DNA from: Thiomargarita sp.
GTDB lineage: Bacteria > Pseudomonadota > Gammaproteobacteria > Beggiatoales > Beggiatoaceae
Direction of reading: 5' to 3'
DNA: 9,179 nucleotides
NCBI GenBank assembly: GCA_030635005.1
Contig: DAOVZS010000077.1
Location: 1 to 9,179, forward strand
Below the pieces are notes generated by a model, which was not told where the DNA came from, searched no databases, and saw only the letters and a list, made by a program, of their open reading frames with translations. Shown piece by piece: positions 1 through 6,671 of the stretch; within the stretch, counting starts at the first letter, position 1, and each line of letters opens with the position of its first letter. The translations under genes and the position numbers were made by a program.

Positions 1-106
1 AGGGAACCATAATTTTTTAAAGATTCTCGTTCATAGGCTTGAAAAGCCTGATTCAGACAAAAGGGTTATATATTATCATAGCATAATTCAAGGGCAGTTA
101 GCCCCT
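1..106. other. Non-coding AT-rich left end with small hairpins
   Basis: No credible reading frame is visible. The stretch has a perfect 6-bp stem AGGCTT-GAA-AAGCCT at 35-49 and a GGGC-AGTTA-GCCC hairpin at 92-104. Neither is followed by a T run in either direction, so neither is a classical intrinsic terminator. The segment lies downstream of the minus-strand HEAT-protein gene and may be part of its 3' untranslated region. The role is unknown. Confidence 0.4.
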
Positions 107-236
107 AATCCTAGGGCGTTGCCGCCTGAATCAATCCTAGGGCGTTATCGCCTGAATAATCCTAGGGCGTTATCGCCTGAATCAATCCTAGGGCGTTATC
201 GCCTGAATCAATCCTAGGGCGTTGCCCCAGGCTGAT
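107..236. repeat. Tandem array of about five 25-26 bp CCTAGGGCGTT repeats
   Basis: Consecutive units occupy 107-132, 133-157, 158-183, 184-209 and 210-236. Each begins AATCCTAGGGCGTT. Copies 2-4 continue ATCGCCTGAAT and are almost identical. Copy 1 has GCCGCCTGAATC and copy 5 has GCCCCAGGCTGAT. Each unit can fold into a small hairpin (GCG/CGC around TTAT, or GGGC-GTT-GCCC in copy 5). Copy 5 is followed at 244-256 by another hairpin, GCCCT-TTC-AGGGC. This looks like a palindromic intergenic (REP-like) element whose left part has been amplified in tandem. A related single copy lies at 8529-8550. It sits just past the stop of the minus-strand operon, so it could affect mRNA 3' ends, but no T tract is present. 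Confidence 0.85.
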
Positions 237-243
237 ATGTATC

Positions 244-256
244 GCCCTTTCAGGGC
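244..256. other. Small hairpin GCCCT-TTC-AGGGC
   Basis: This is a perfect 5-bp stem with a 3-nt loop directly right of the last tandem repeat unit and 40 bp from the stop codon of the HEAT gene. GGGCGTTGCCC followed by CCCTTTCAGGG is, as I recall, a common two-hairpin layout of palindromic intergenic repeats in several bacterial phyla, so it is probably the second half of that element. A role in ending transcription from the minus strand is possible, but no T run follows. Confidence 0.45.
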
Positions 257-295
257 TTGTATCCTTCCCAAGAAAGGGGATAACATATCACTCAA

Positions 296-2182
296 TTATC
301 GTGATTCATATTCTCCTTTGGGATCAATCACCTTTAAAGCCCCAATCGCGGCGCTCCGCATTTTCCATTCACTGTGTTGTAATAGTTTGTTGAGATACGG
401 AATGGCAGCGTGTGCTACTTCTCCTAAATTACCTAATGCAAAAGCAGATGCAATACACACATCTTGTTGTTTATCTGCGAGTGCATTGATGAGATAAGGC
501 ACTGCTTTAACCGCATCTGCTCCGATTTTTCCTAAGGCAGCAGCTGCTAAATGGCGTTCTTTCCCTTCTTTAAGTGCTTTGACTAAATGAGGCAGAGCAC
601 GGTGCATTGCGTCACTTGATTGCCATTGTGGATTAATATTCAGCATGGCTATTTCAACTGCACGACGCACTTCTCGATTATTGTCAAGCAATTTGAGGAT
701 AAGGCGAGAAATGACTTTGGATGCAGCAGGTCCAATGTTGCCTATGGTTCTAATTGCAGCACGTCGGACTTCTGCATCTTCATCTCCAAAAGCGTCAATC
801 AAGGGAGGGGCTACTAATTTTTTCAGGCTAACAATGTCTGATCCGATGTCTTCTAAGGAAAGTGCTGCCATGCGTCGGACCTTAGATTTGCTGTCATTAA
901 ATGATTCTAAAAATAGGGGTACGACGATTTCAGCAGTTTTGCCGATTTTTCCTAAAGCCTCAGTTGCAGCGATACGCACCTCCATTTCTTTATCATGAAG
1001 TGCTTTCACAAGTTGCGGAAAACTGTCCTGAGCCATTCTGCCCATTTTTCCCAATAACATGGCGGAAGCAGCACGAATATACAGGGATTCACTGCCTTTA
1101 TCACCCAAACCTTTTAAGAGATATGGGAGAATATCACTGTGATTGACGGGCCATTGCACGTCTATTTTATTGAGAAAAATAATATCAGCTGCGGCTTGTC
1201 GTGTTTCCCAGTCTTTATCAGCTATAGACATGGCTAAACGAGAAAATACGGCTTCTGAATCGAATTTCTTTAAGGCTTCCAAAGCAATATCAGCATCCTT
1301 GTCAGAATTAGGAGATCCATAAATATCTAATAATTCTTCAATGGTGCGTCCCCGTCCTTTAAAGAAAATAAGGGCAAAATATTTGACTAACCAGATGGTA
1401 TAAATACTCGCGACTAAACGAAATAACACCGCTACAGATGCCATGGTTAAACTCATTTCACCGCCATGCAATTGCCATTCAAAAATCTGAAACGCATCTC
1501 CCACATCTAATGTTCGTAAAATATTTTCTAGAAACCAAAATATGATGTCTGATACATCAAAACGTTCAAAAAACATCACCAATAAGATGAGAAACAGAAT
1601 GGCGAACGAAAAGGCAAATATAGATGAACGGTGAATGATATCCATAAAAAACCCTGTAGTGGTTTTAATGATGAAAGAAAAACCATTTAATACGTTTTGA
1701 CCTGCTGCACGAATAGGCTTGTCAGAAAATAATTTTCCAAAAATGAAGATATCAACCATCACATGCATGCTGAATAGTACCAAGCCTGAAAGTATACTTT
1801 GATGTTTCACATTTTGCAAGTCAATATTATAGGCACTTAAGACATCTAAAAAATCAATAGCACGTAAGATATGGACGGCGACTAATTCTATCCAATCATA
1901 CCAACGGGGTTCTACTGCATAAGAATAATGTTCGTGTCCTAAGACATGATAAATCGCTACGTTAAGGTAACAAAAAAGTATGACCTGAATAACATTAAGA
2001 ATGACTAAGCTTCGACTAAAATCACCTTTATGTATTAAATCTCTTAACGCCATTATATAATTAAAAATCAACAAACCCACGGTAATCCCAAGCAATATTT
2101 GGGAGGCTGGTATAAAAAACGTGCTGATTAAAAATATTGCTGAAAATAAAGAAATCCAATCAATAATGTTTTTTAAGGGCAT
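296..2182 (-). CDS. Multi-pass membrane protein with C-terminal HEAT repeats
   Basis: This 628-residue protein has two halves. Residues 1 to about 275 are hydrophobic, with likely membrane segments near 9-26, 28-46, 57-80, 129-150, 187-205 and 246-274. Residues from about 310 to 620 are around nine HEAT/PBS-type helical repeats, for example near 388-414, 459-484, 561-587 and 594-620, with the usual pattern of L-x-x-AL-x-D, then VR-x-AA, then AL-G-x-IG. Such repeats form a protein-binding solenoid. I infer a membrane-anchored scaffold with a cytoplasmic tail; no catalytic motif is visible. The ATG at 2182 has an AGAGG ribosome binding site 5 nt upstream and follows the thrC stop by 10 bp, so it is probably the last gene of the operon. 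The membrane half matches no family I recognise, and the function is unknown. Confidence 0.85.
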   Translation of the reverse strand: MPLKNIIDWISLFSAIFLISTFFIPASQILLGITVGLLIFNYIMALRDLIHKGDFSRSLVILNVIQVILFCYLNVAIYHVLGHEHYSYAVEPRWYDWIELVAVHILRAIDFLDVLSAYNIDLQNVKHQSILSGLVLFSMHVMVDIFIFGKLFSDKPIRAAGQNVLNGFSFIIKTTTGFFMDIIHRSSIFAFSFAILFLILLVMFFERFDVSDIIFWFLENILRTLDVGDAFQIFEWQLHGGEMSLTMASVAVLFRLVASIYTIWLVKYFALIFFKGRGRTIEELLDIYGSPNSDKDADIALEALKKFDSEAVFSRLAMSIADKDWETRQAAADIIFLNKIDVQWPVNHSDILPYLLKGLGDKGSESLYIRAASAMLLGKMGRMAQDSFPQLVKALHDKEMEVRIAATEALGKIGKTAEIVVPLFLESFNDSKSKVRRMAALSLEDIGSDIVSLKKLVAPPLIDAFGDEDAEVRRAAIRTIGNIGPAASKVISRLILKLLDNNREVRRAVEIAMLNINPQWQSSDAMHRALPHLVKALKEGKERHLAAAALGKIGADAVKAVPYLINALADKQQDVCIASAFALGNLGEVAHAAIPYLNKLLQHSEWKMRSAAIGALKVIDPKGEYESR

Positions 2183-2192
2183 ATTTACCTCT

Positions 2193-3263
2193 TTACATTT
2201 TCTGCAATATCGCTGTTTTCACTTCTCCAAGTTCTGCTTTGACTTTTATAAGAGGTGTGGTGCTTTGCTGAATAGCGGTGTCAGGATCTTTTAAGCCATT
2301 GCCTGTTAAAGTACAGGTCACAGTACTGCCTTCTGGAATTTTGCCATTATTAATATCCTTTATCGCTCCCGCAATAGAAATGGCAGAAGCGGGTTCGCAA
2401 AAAATCCCCTCTTTTTCAGCTAATAATTTTTGTGCCTTCAAAATTTCTGCATCTGTAAATTCATCAAACCATCCCCCCGATTCTTTTTGAGCATTGATGG
2501 CTTTATCCCAACTTTGCGGATGTCCAATACGAATCGCAGTGGCTATCGTTTCAGGATTATCAATGGGATGCCCGCGTAAAAATGGGGCAGATCTGCTGGC
2601 TTGATAGCCACACATTTTGGGACGTTTGTTGACAATGCCAATATCTGCAAATTCTGTATATCCCATCCAATACGCACTAATATTGCCCGCATTACCTACG
2701 GGTAAGCAATGATAATCGGGGGCTCTGCCCAAGGCTTCAATGATTTCAAAGGCGGCTGTTTTTTGTCCTTGTAAACGATAAGGATTAATAGAATTCACAA
2801 TGGTAATCGGGGCATGTTGTGCGACTTCTTTGACTAAGCGCATGCCATCATCAAAATTACCTTGAATTTGAATAATGACTGCTCCGTGCATCATGGCTTG
2901 TGCCAATTTTCCTTGAGCAATTTTACCTTCGGGTATCAATACAAAAGCGGTGATACCCGCACGTGCACTATACGCTGCTGCACTTGCTGAGGTATTCCCT
3001 GTAGAAGCACATACCGTGGCTTTACTCCCCGATTCGACTGCTTTTGTAATCGCCATCGTCATGCCCCGATCTTTAAAAGAGCCTGTGGGATTAAGCCCTT
3101 CATATTTGACATAAAGTGCGACTTCGTTTTTTAATAATTTGGGAATATTATGTAAACGTATTAAGGGGGTATTGCCTTCTGCAAGACTGATAATGCGTGT
3201 ATCATCATGAATAGGAAGATAATCACGATATTTTTCAATAAGTCCAGTGTAACGAGAATGCAT
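2193..3263 (-). CDS. thrC: Threonine synthase (short PLP-dependent form)
   Basis: Converts O-phospho-L-homoserine to L-threonine and phosphate in the cytoplasm, the last step of threonine synthesis. Numbered from the ATG at 3263 (356 residues), the family motifs are AEGNTPL at 28-34, PTGSFKDRG with the PLP-binding lysine K64, the glycine-rich phosphate loop GNAGN at 190-194, CEPASA at 289-294 and TGNGLKDP at 320-327. Its length fits the short bacterial form of about 350 residues, not the E. coli type of about 430. A GTG start at 3266 is equally possible: GAGG at 3277-3274 lies 7 nt from the GTG and 10 nt from the ATG. hom and thrB are not adjacent. The gene follows thiS by roughly 55 bp and is closely followed by the HEAT gene. 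Threonine dehydratase or another fold-type II enzyme is less likely given the motif set. Confidence 0.94.
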   Translation of the reverse strand: MHSRYTGLIEKYRDYLPIHDDTRIISLAEGNTPLIRLHNIPKLLKNEVALYVKYEGLNPTGSFKDRGMTMAITKAVESGSKATVCASTGNTSASAAAYSARAGITAFVLIPEGKIAQGKLAQAMMHGAVIIQIQGNFDDGMRLVKEVAQHAPITIVNSINPYRLQGQKTAAFEIIEALGRAPDYHCLPVGNAGNISAYWMGYTEFADIGIVNKRPKMCGYQASRSAPFLRGHPIDNPETIATAIRIGHPQSWDKAINAQKESGGWFDEFTDAEILKAQKLLAEKEGIFCEPASAISIAGAIKDINNGKIPEGSTVTCTLTGNGLKDPDTAIQQSTTPLIKVKAELGEVKTAILQKM

Positions 3264-3320
3264 CACTAAAAAACCTCATATTAATTAATAATTTTTGGAT
3301 TAAAAAGACATTAAAACAGC

Positions 3321-3524
3321 TTATCCACCACCAATAGCACGAACAATTTCAACTTTATCTCCTACTGATAACACATAATGTTCAAATTGACTCCGAGGAA
3401 TAATGTCTAAATTGATTTCTACTGCTAAACGTTGTTGTTCTAAATCCAATGTTTTGAGTAAGCCAGTAATACTTAACTGATCTTCAATCAGTTGTGCCTT
3501 ACCATTGATAAAAATTTCTATCAT
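3321..3524 (-). CDS. thiS: Sulfur carrier protein ThiS
   Basis: A 67-residue ubiquitin-fold protein ending in Gly-Gly. In the ThiS family the C-terminal glycine is adenylated by ThiF, converted to a thiocarboxylate, and delivers sulfur to ThiG for the thiazole of thiamine. Visible signs are the small size, an opening strand IEIFINGKAQ, a central LAVEINLDIIPR segment (ThiS proteins usually carry VAVExNxxIVPR here) and the ending VEIVRAIGGG. That central segment favours ThiS over MoaD. AAGGA lies 6 nt before the ATG, next to a perfect 7-bp hairpin at 3536-3552. It is oddly placed: no thiG, thiF, thiE or thiO is visible, and it sits between the DUF368 gene and thrC. Confidence 0.9.
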   Translation of the reverse strand: MIEIFINGKAQLIEDQLSITGLLKTLDLEQQRLAVEINLDIIPRSQFEHYVLSVGDKVEIVRAIGGG

Positions 3525-3535
3525 CTTTTTTCCTT

Positions 3536-3552
3536 CCCTCCCACGGGGAGGG
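3536..3552 (-). promoter_or_regulatory. Perfect hairpin just upstream of thiS
   Basis: CCCTCCC-ACG-GGGAGGG is a perfect 7-bp, very GC-rich stem with a 3-nt loop, in the 36-bp gap between the DUF368 stop and the thiS start. In the minus-strand mRNA its 3' arm is GGGAGGG, directly followed by AAGGA and the thiS ATG. The purine-rich arm looks like a ribosome binding site and would be hidden in the stem, leaving AAGGA free. No U tract follows, so it is not a normal terminator. It could protect or process the message between genes, or tune thiS translation; that is inference. Confidence 0.55.
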
Positions 3553-3560
3553 TTATTGAT

Positions 3561-4460
3561 TTAATCCCTATGTGCTAAAGCAGACATTATCAACACTATT
3601 GACAAGCCCAATACCATCATCAATATCGCATAAGTCACGGGTTGCGATAAGGTTTCTGGCCAATAAGGCACAGAACTTATTAAACGTTGTTTATTATGGA
3701 TTAATTCATAATGACGAATTTGAAAAGGCCAAATAATCCATAATGTACCTAAAAGGACGCCAATAATGATTTGTAAGGTGGTTTGATAAAAACGGGCTAA
3801 TAACCATCCTAAGAAACGACTGAAGACGACTAATCCTGTTAATGCGCCTAAACCAAAGGGAATTAATACGCTCAGATTAAAATGACCAATACCATTCAAA
3901 ATAGTATCATATTGTCGTAAAATCAATAAGATAAACGATCCCGAAATACCCGGTAATAACATGGCAGAAATGGATAAGCTACCACAGAGAAAAATAAACC
4001 ATGCTGCATCTGGTGTATTTGTAGGGACTAAATTCACTATAAATAAACCAAAAGCGGTACCTAAACTGATAAAAAGGAATGTTGCTCCATTAAATTGTTT
4101 CATATCTAATAAAAGCACAATGATAGATCCGATAATCAGTCCGAAAAAGAGTCCATAAATAGGCTCAGGGTGTGTATACAATAAACTGGGTAAAGGAATG
4201 ACTCGGGTAAAAAAGATCAGGGCACAAAAAATACCGATCACCAGTGGGATTAAAAATCCAAAATGGGGGCGGTGTAGTGCGGCTTTAATCTCAAATTTGA
4301 AAACATGCTGTAGCCATATTGTATCAAAGGAACGAATCGCCTCAATAAATTGTTTATAAATGCCTAAAATAAAGGCCATTGTGCCACCGCTCACTCCCGG
4401 TACAACATCAGCAGCTCCCATGCAAAACCCTTTGAGACCTAAAATAAATTTATTATCCAT
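3561..4460 (-). CDS. DUF368 membrane protein, probable undecaprenyl-phosphate translocase
   Basis: A polytopic inner-membrane protein of 299 residues from the ATG at 4460. It carries the two family signatures in an internally repeated arrangement: GAADVVPGVSGGT at 15-27 and SAMLLPGISGSF at 165-176. About eight hydrophobic stretches follow the pattern of the family. Recent work places DUF368 proteins, together with some DedA proteins, among transporters that return undecaprenyl phosphate across the membrane for cell-wall and surface-polymer synthesis; assigning that role here rests on family membership. The ATG lies inside the hemE end, sharing ATGGATAA, so the two genes overlap by 8 bp and are probably translationally coupled. 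No good ribosome binding site is seen. A GTG at 4472 would add four residues but has no better support. Confidence 0.88.
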   Translation of the reverse strand: MDNKFILGLKGFCMGAADVVPGVSGGTMAFILGIYKQFIEAIRSFDTIWLQHVFKFEIKAALHRPHFGFLIPLVIGIFCALIFFTRVIPLPSLLYTHPEPIYGLFFGLIIGSIIVLLLDMKQFNGATFLFISLGTAFGLFIVNLVPTNTPDAAWFIFLCGSLSISAMLLPGISGSFILLILRQYDTILNGIGHFNLSVLIPFGLGALTGLVVFSRFLGWLLARFYQTTLQIIIGVLLGTLWIIWPFQIRHYELIHNKQRLISSVPYWPETLSQPVTYAILMMVLGLSIVLIMSALAHRD

Positions 4461-5496
4461 GATAAGGGGCACTCAATTCATGAACTGCATCAATAAACAC
4501 TGCCACATGTTCAGGATCTACTTGCGGATGGATACCATGTCCTAAATTAAAGATATGTCCTGATCCCTGCCCAAAACTTTTTAAGATGTCGGCAACTTCT
4601 TGACGAATACGTTCGGGGGATGCATATAATATACACGGATCCATATTACCTTGTAAGGCTACTTTGTCACCGATACGGGTACGTGCTGATCCGATGGGTA
4701 ATTTCCAATCTAAGCCAACCGCATCACAGCCTGTCGCTGCAATCTCTTCTAACCATTCATTGCCGTCTTTAGTAAATAAGATAACGGGAACGCCTTCTAT
4801 CCCTTTTACAATTTTTTGCATATAAGGTAATGAAAATTCTAAATAATCACGACTTGTTAGAATACCACCCCAAGTATCAAAAACCATCACGGCTTGTACA
4901 CCTGCTTCAATTTGTGCTTTTAAATACGCAATCACCGATTGTGCTAAAGTGTCTAAAAGCTGATGCATGGCTTGGGGTTGTTCAAACATTAAGCCTTTGA
5001 CGCGACTAAAATTTTTTGTCGTTCCGCCTTCAACCATGTAGGTAGCCAGTGTCCAAGGGCTGCCTGAAAATCCAATAAGTGGAACGCTTCCTGCTAATTC
5101 TTGTCTAATTAAAGTCACCGCATCCATCACATAACGCAAATTATCATGAGGATCAGGGACGGCTAATTTTTTGATATCTGCGTGCGTACGCACAGGATGT
5201 TGAAAACGAGGACCTTCTCCTTCTGTAAAAGATAAGCCTAAACCCATGGCATCAGGAATTGTTAAAATATCTGAAAATAAAATAGCTGCATCAAGCGGAT
5301 AACGGGCCAAAGGTTGTAAAGTGACTTCACATGCCAATTCTGGCGTTTGGCATAATGTCATAAAATCTTTACCCCGTTTTCTCGTCTCTCGATATTCTGG
5401 TAAATAACGTCCCGCTTGGCGCATCATCCAAACGGGGGTTTGATCAACAGGTTGACGGCGTAAAGCACGTAAAAAACGGTCGTTTTTAAGAGTCAT
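4453..5496 (-). CDS. hemE: Uroporphyrinogen decarboxylase
   Basis: A cytoplasmic enzyme that removes four acetate carboxyl groups from uroporphyrinogen III to give coproporphyrinogen III in heme synthesis. The 347-residue product is full length and close to E. coli HemE from its first residues (MTLKNDRFLRAL). Numbered from the ATG at 5496, PVWMMRQAGRYLPEY carries R26 and R30, FSDIL carries D76, SGSPWTLATYMVEGG carries Y153, and FNLGHGI carries H320. These match human R37, R41, D86, Y164 and H339 of the active site. An upstream in-frame TTG at 5514 would add six residues but is unlikely. No Shine-Dalgarno sequence precedes the ATG; a run of nine T residues lies just upstream on the coding strand. 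First gene of the minus-strand block, overlapping the DUF368 gene by 8 bp. Confidence 0.97.
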   Translation of the reverse strand: MTLKNDRFLRALRRQPVDQTPVWMMRQAGRYLPEYRETRKRGKDFMTLCQTPELACEVTLQPLARYPLDAAILFSDILTIPDAMGLGLSFTEGEGPRFQHPVRTHADIKKLAVPDPHDNLRYVMDAVTLIRQELAGSVPLIGFSGSPWTLATYMVEGGTTKNFSRVKGLMFEQPQAMHQLLDTLAQSVIAYLKAQIEAGVQAVMVFDTWGGILTSRDYLEFSLPYMQKIVKGIEGVPVILFTKDGNEWLEEIAATGCDAVGLDWKLPIGSARTRIGDKVALQGNMDPCILYASPERIRQEVADILKSFGQGSGHIFNLGHGIHPQVDPEHVAVFIDAVHELSAPYHG

Positions 5497-5543
5497 GGTA
5501 TAAAAAAAAAGCAATTAATAATAAAATTGGGCGTAGTGGCTTA

Positions 5544-5573
5544 TTTAGATAAATCAGCCAGTCGTGATATTCT
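5544..5573 (+). promoter_or_regulatory. Predicted sigma70 promoter for the antiporter/yheS pair
   Basis: A TTTAGA box (5544-5549, 4 of 6 matches to TTGACA) is followed 18 bp later by TATTCT (5568-5573), preceded by TG and one base, which makes an extended -10. The start of transcription would be about 27 nt before the ATG at 5607. It shares its -10 region with a possible minus-strand promoter for hemE. Predicted by eye only. Confidence 0.4.
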
Positions 5574-5574
5574 A
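5569..5574 (-). promoter_or_regulatory. Possible -10 element of the divergent hemE promoter
   Basis: On the minus strand these bases read TAGAAT, one change from the TATAAT consensus, and overlap the plus-strand TATTCT by five bases. The -35 region is poor (TTTAAT at 16 bp spacing). It would give a hemE leader of roughly 65 nt. Weak, but it is the best candidate I see in the 110-bp divergent gap. Confidence 0.25.
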
Positions 5575-5594
5575 GTCTATTTTTCTAATCATTA

Positions 5595-5600
5595 AAGGAG
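5595..5600 (+). promoter_or_regulatory. Strong ribosome binding site of the antiporter gene
   Basis: AAGGAG lies 6 nt before the ATG at 5607 and fixes that start. It is the best ribosome binding site in the window; most other genes here have weak ones. Confidence 0.8.
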
Positions 5601-5606
5601 TTTTTA

Positions 5607-6662
5607 ATGGATGTAACCACATTGGTCTTTTTTGCTTTTGGATTTGTTTTATTAACGGTGGGTGCTGATAAATTGGTGGATGGATCGGCGGCATTAGCCG
5701 AACATTTGGGTATTTCACGTTTAGTCGTGGGTTTAACGATTGTCGCTTTTGGGACCAGTGCACCAGAATTAGCAGTCAATTTACAAGCTGCTTTTTTAGA
5801 TAAGCCCGATTTGGCATTGGGTAATGTTGTGGGAAGTAATATTCTTAATATTTTGTTGGTTTTAGGAGTGGCAGCGATTATTATTCCTTTAAGCGTTCAT
5901 AAACGTGTGATTAAATTAGAAATTCCAATTATGATAGCGGTGTCATTTTTGTTATTCTTTTTAGCGTTTGATGGCATGTTGACGCATGTAGATGGTATCA
6001 TACTCACTTGTGGTATTGTGTTTTATACCCTTTTTACCATTAAAGGATCTCGTGAAGAACAGAATGCGAATAAGGAGGGGGGTAATTTTCATCTTTATAA
6101 ACAAATTGGATTGATCCTTGTAGGATTGGTGCTTTTAGTATTAGGTTCAAAGTGGTTGGTAGATGGGGCGATCATGATCGCACATTATTATGGAATTAGT
6201 GAGTTAATTATTGGTTTAACCATTGTATCTATTGGAACTTCTTTACCTGAATTGGCAACTGTCATTATTGGCAGCATGAAAGGGGAAAAAGATCTTGTGA
6301 TTGGTAACGTGGTGGGCAGTAATCTTTTTAATATTTTATTAGTGCTGGGTATTACCAGTATGATTTCTCCGCTTGAAGTGCCTGCGATGGCGATCACTTT
6401 TGATATTCCAATCATGATTGCAGTGGCGATGTTGTGTTTACCGATTTTATTTACTGATTATTTGATTGATCGTTGGGAAGGCGGATTATTTGTGGCTTAT
6501 TATGTTGCGTATACTTTATTTTTATTTTTTACGGCGACAGAACATGCTTGGTTATCCGGTTATACTGATATAATGATGTGGTTTGTATTGCCATTTACCG
6601 TTTTTACTTTAATCGTGTCTGTTTTGTGGCAAGCTGTGACAGATACTGATAAATCAGAATAA
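5607..6662 (+). CDS. yrbG: Sodium/calcium antiporter of the CaCA family (YrbG-type)
   Basis: A 351-residue inner-membrane cation exchanger made of two inverted repeats of about five membrane helices each. The alpha-1 repeat has GTSAPEL (49-55) and GNVVGSNILN (72-81); the alpha-2 repeat has GTSLPEL (210-216) and GNVVGSNLFN (233-242). E54 and E215 are the expected ion-binding acidic residues of the family. A polar loop near 146-163 separates the halves. Family members exchange Na+ (or H+) for Ca2+; the physiological substrate of YrbG itself is not firmly known. AAGGAG lies 6 nt before the start. The yheS-like gene follows after 9 bp and is likely co-transcribed. In E. coli yrbG lies near lipopolysaccharide-transport genes; none are here. 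Confidence 0.93.
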   Translation: MDVTTLVFFAFGFVLLTVGADKLVDGSAALAEHLGISRLVVGLTIVAFGTSAPELAVNLQAAFLDKPDLALGNVVGSNILNILLVLGVAAIIIPLSVHKRVIKLEIPIMIAVSFLLFFLAFDGMLTHVDGIILTCGIVFYTLFTIKGSREEQNANKEGGNFHLYKQIGLILVGLVLLVLGSKWLVDGAIMIAHYYGISELIIGLTIVSIGTSLPELATVIIGSMKGEKDLVIGNVVGSNLFNILLVLGITSMISPLEVPAMAITFDIPIMIAVAMLCLPILFTDYLIDRWEGGLFVAYYVAYTLFLFFTATEHAWLSGYTDIMMWFVLPFTVFTLIVSVLWQAVTDTDKSE

Positions 6663-6671
6663 TAAGCATTT

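Noticed and set aside
35..49. Hairpin AGGCTT-GAA-AAGCCT as an intrinsic terminator for the HEAT gene
   Set aside because: The stem is perfect but no T run follows on the minus strand, and it lies about 250 bp past the stop codon.
222..497. Plus-strand 91-residue reading frame beginning in the repeats
   Set aside because: It starts inside the palindromic repeat and then runs antisense through the end of the HEAT gene. Its composition follows the HEAT codons on the other strand.
620..1146. Several plus-strand reading frames of 65-117 residues
   Set aside because: All are antisense shadows of the HEAT repeats, with repeating Ser/Ala/Arg patterns expected from the reverse of repeated codons.
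3267..3320. Separate promoter for thrC in the gap after thiS
   Set aside because: The gap is AT-rich, so -10-like strings occur by composition; no convincing -35/-10 pair at proper spacing was found.
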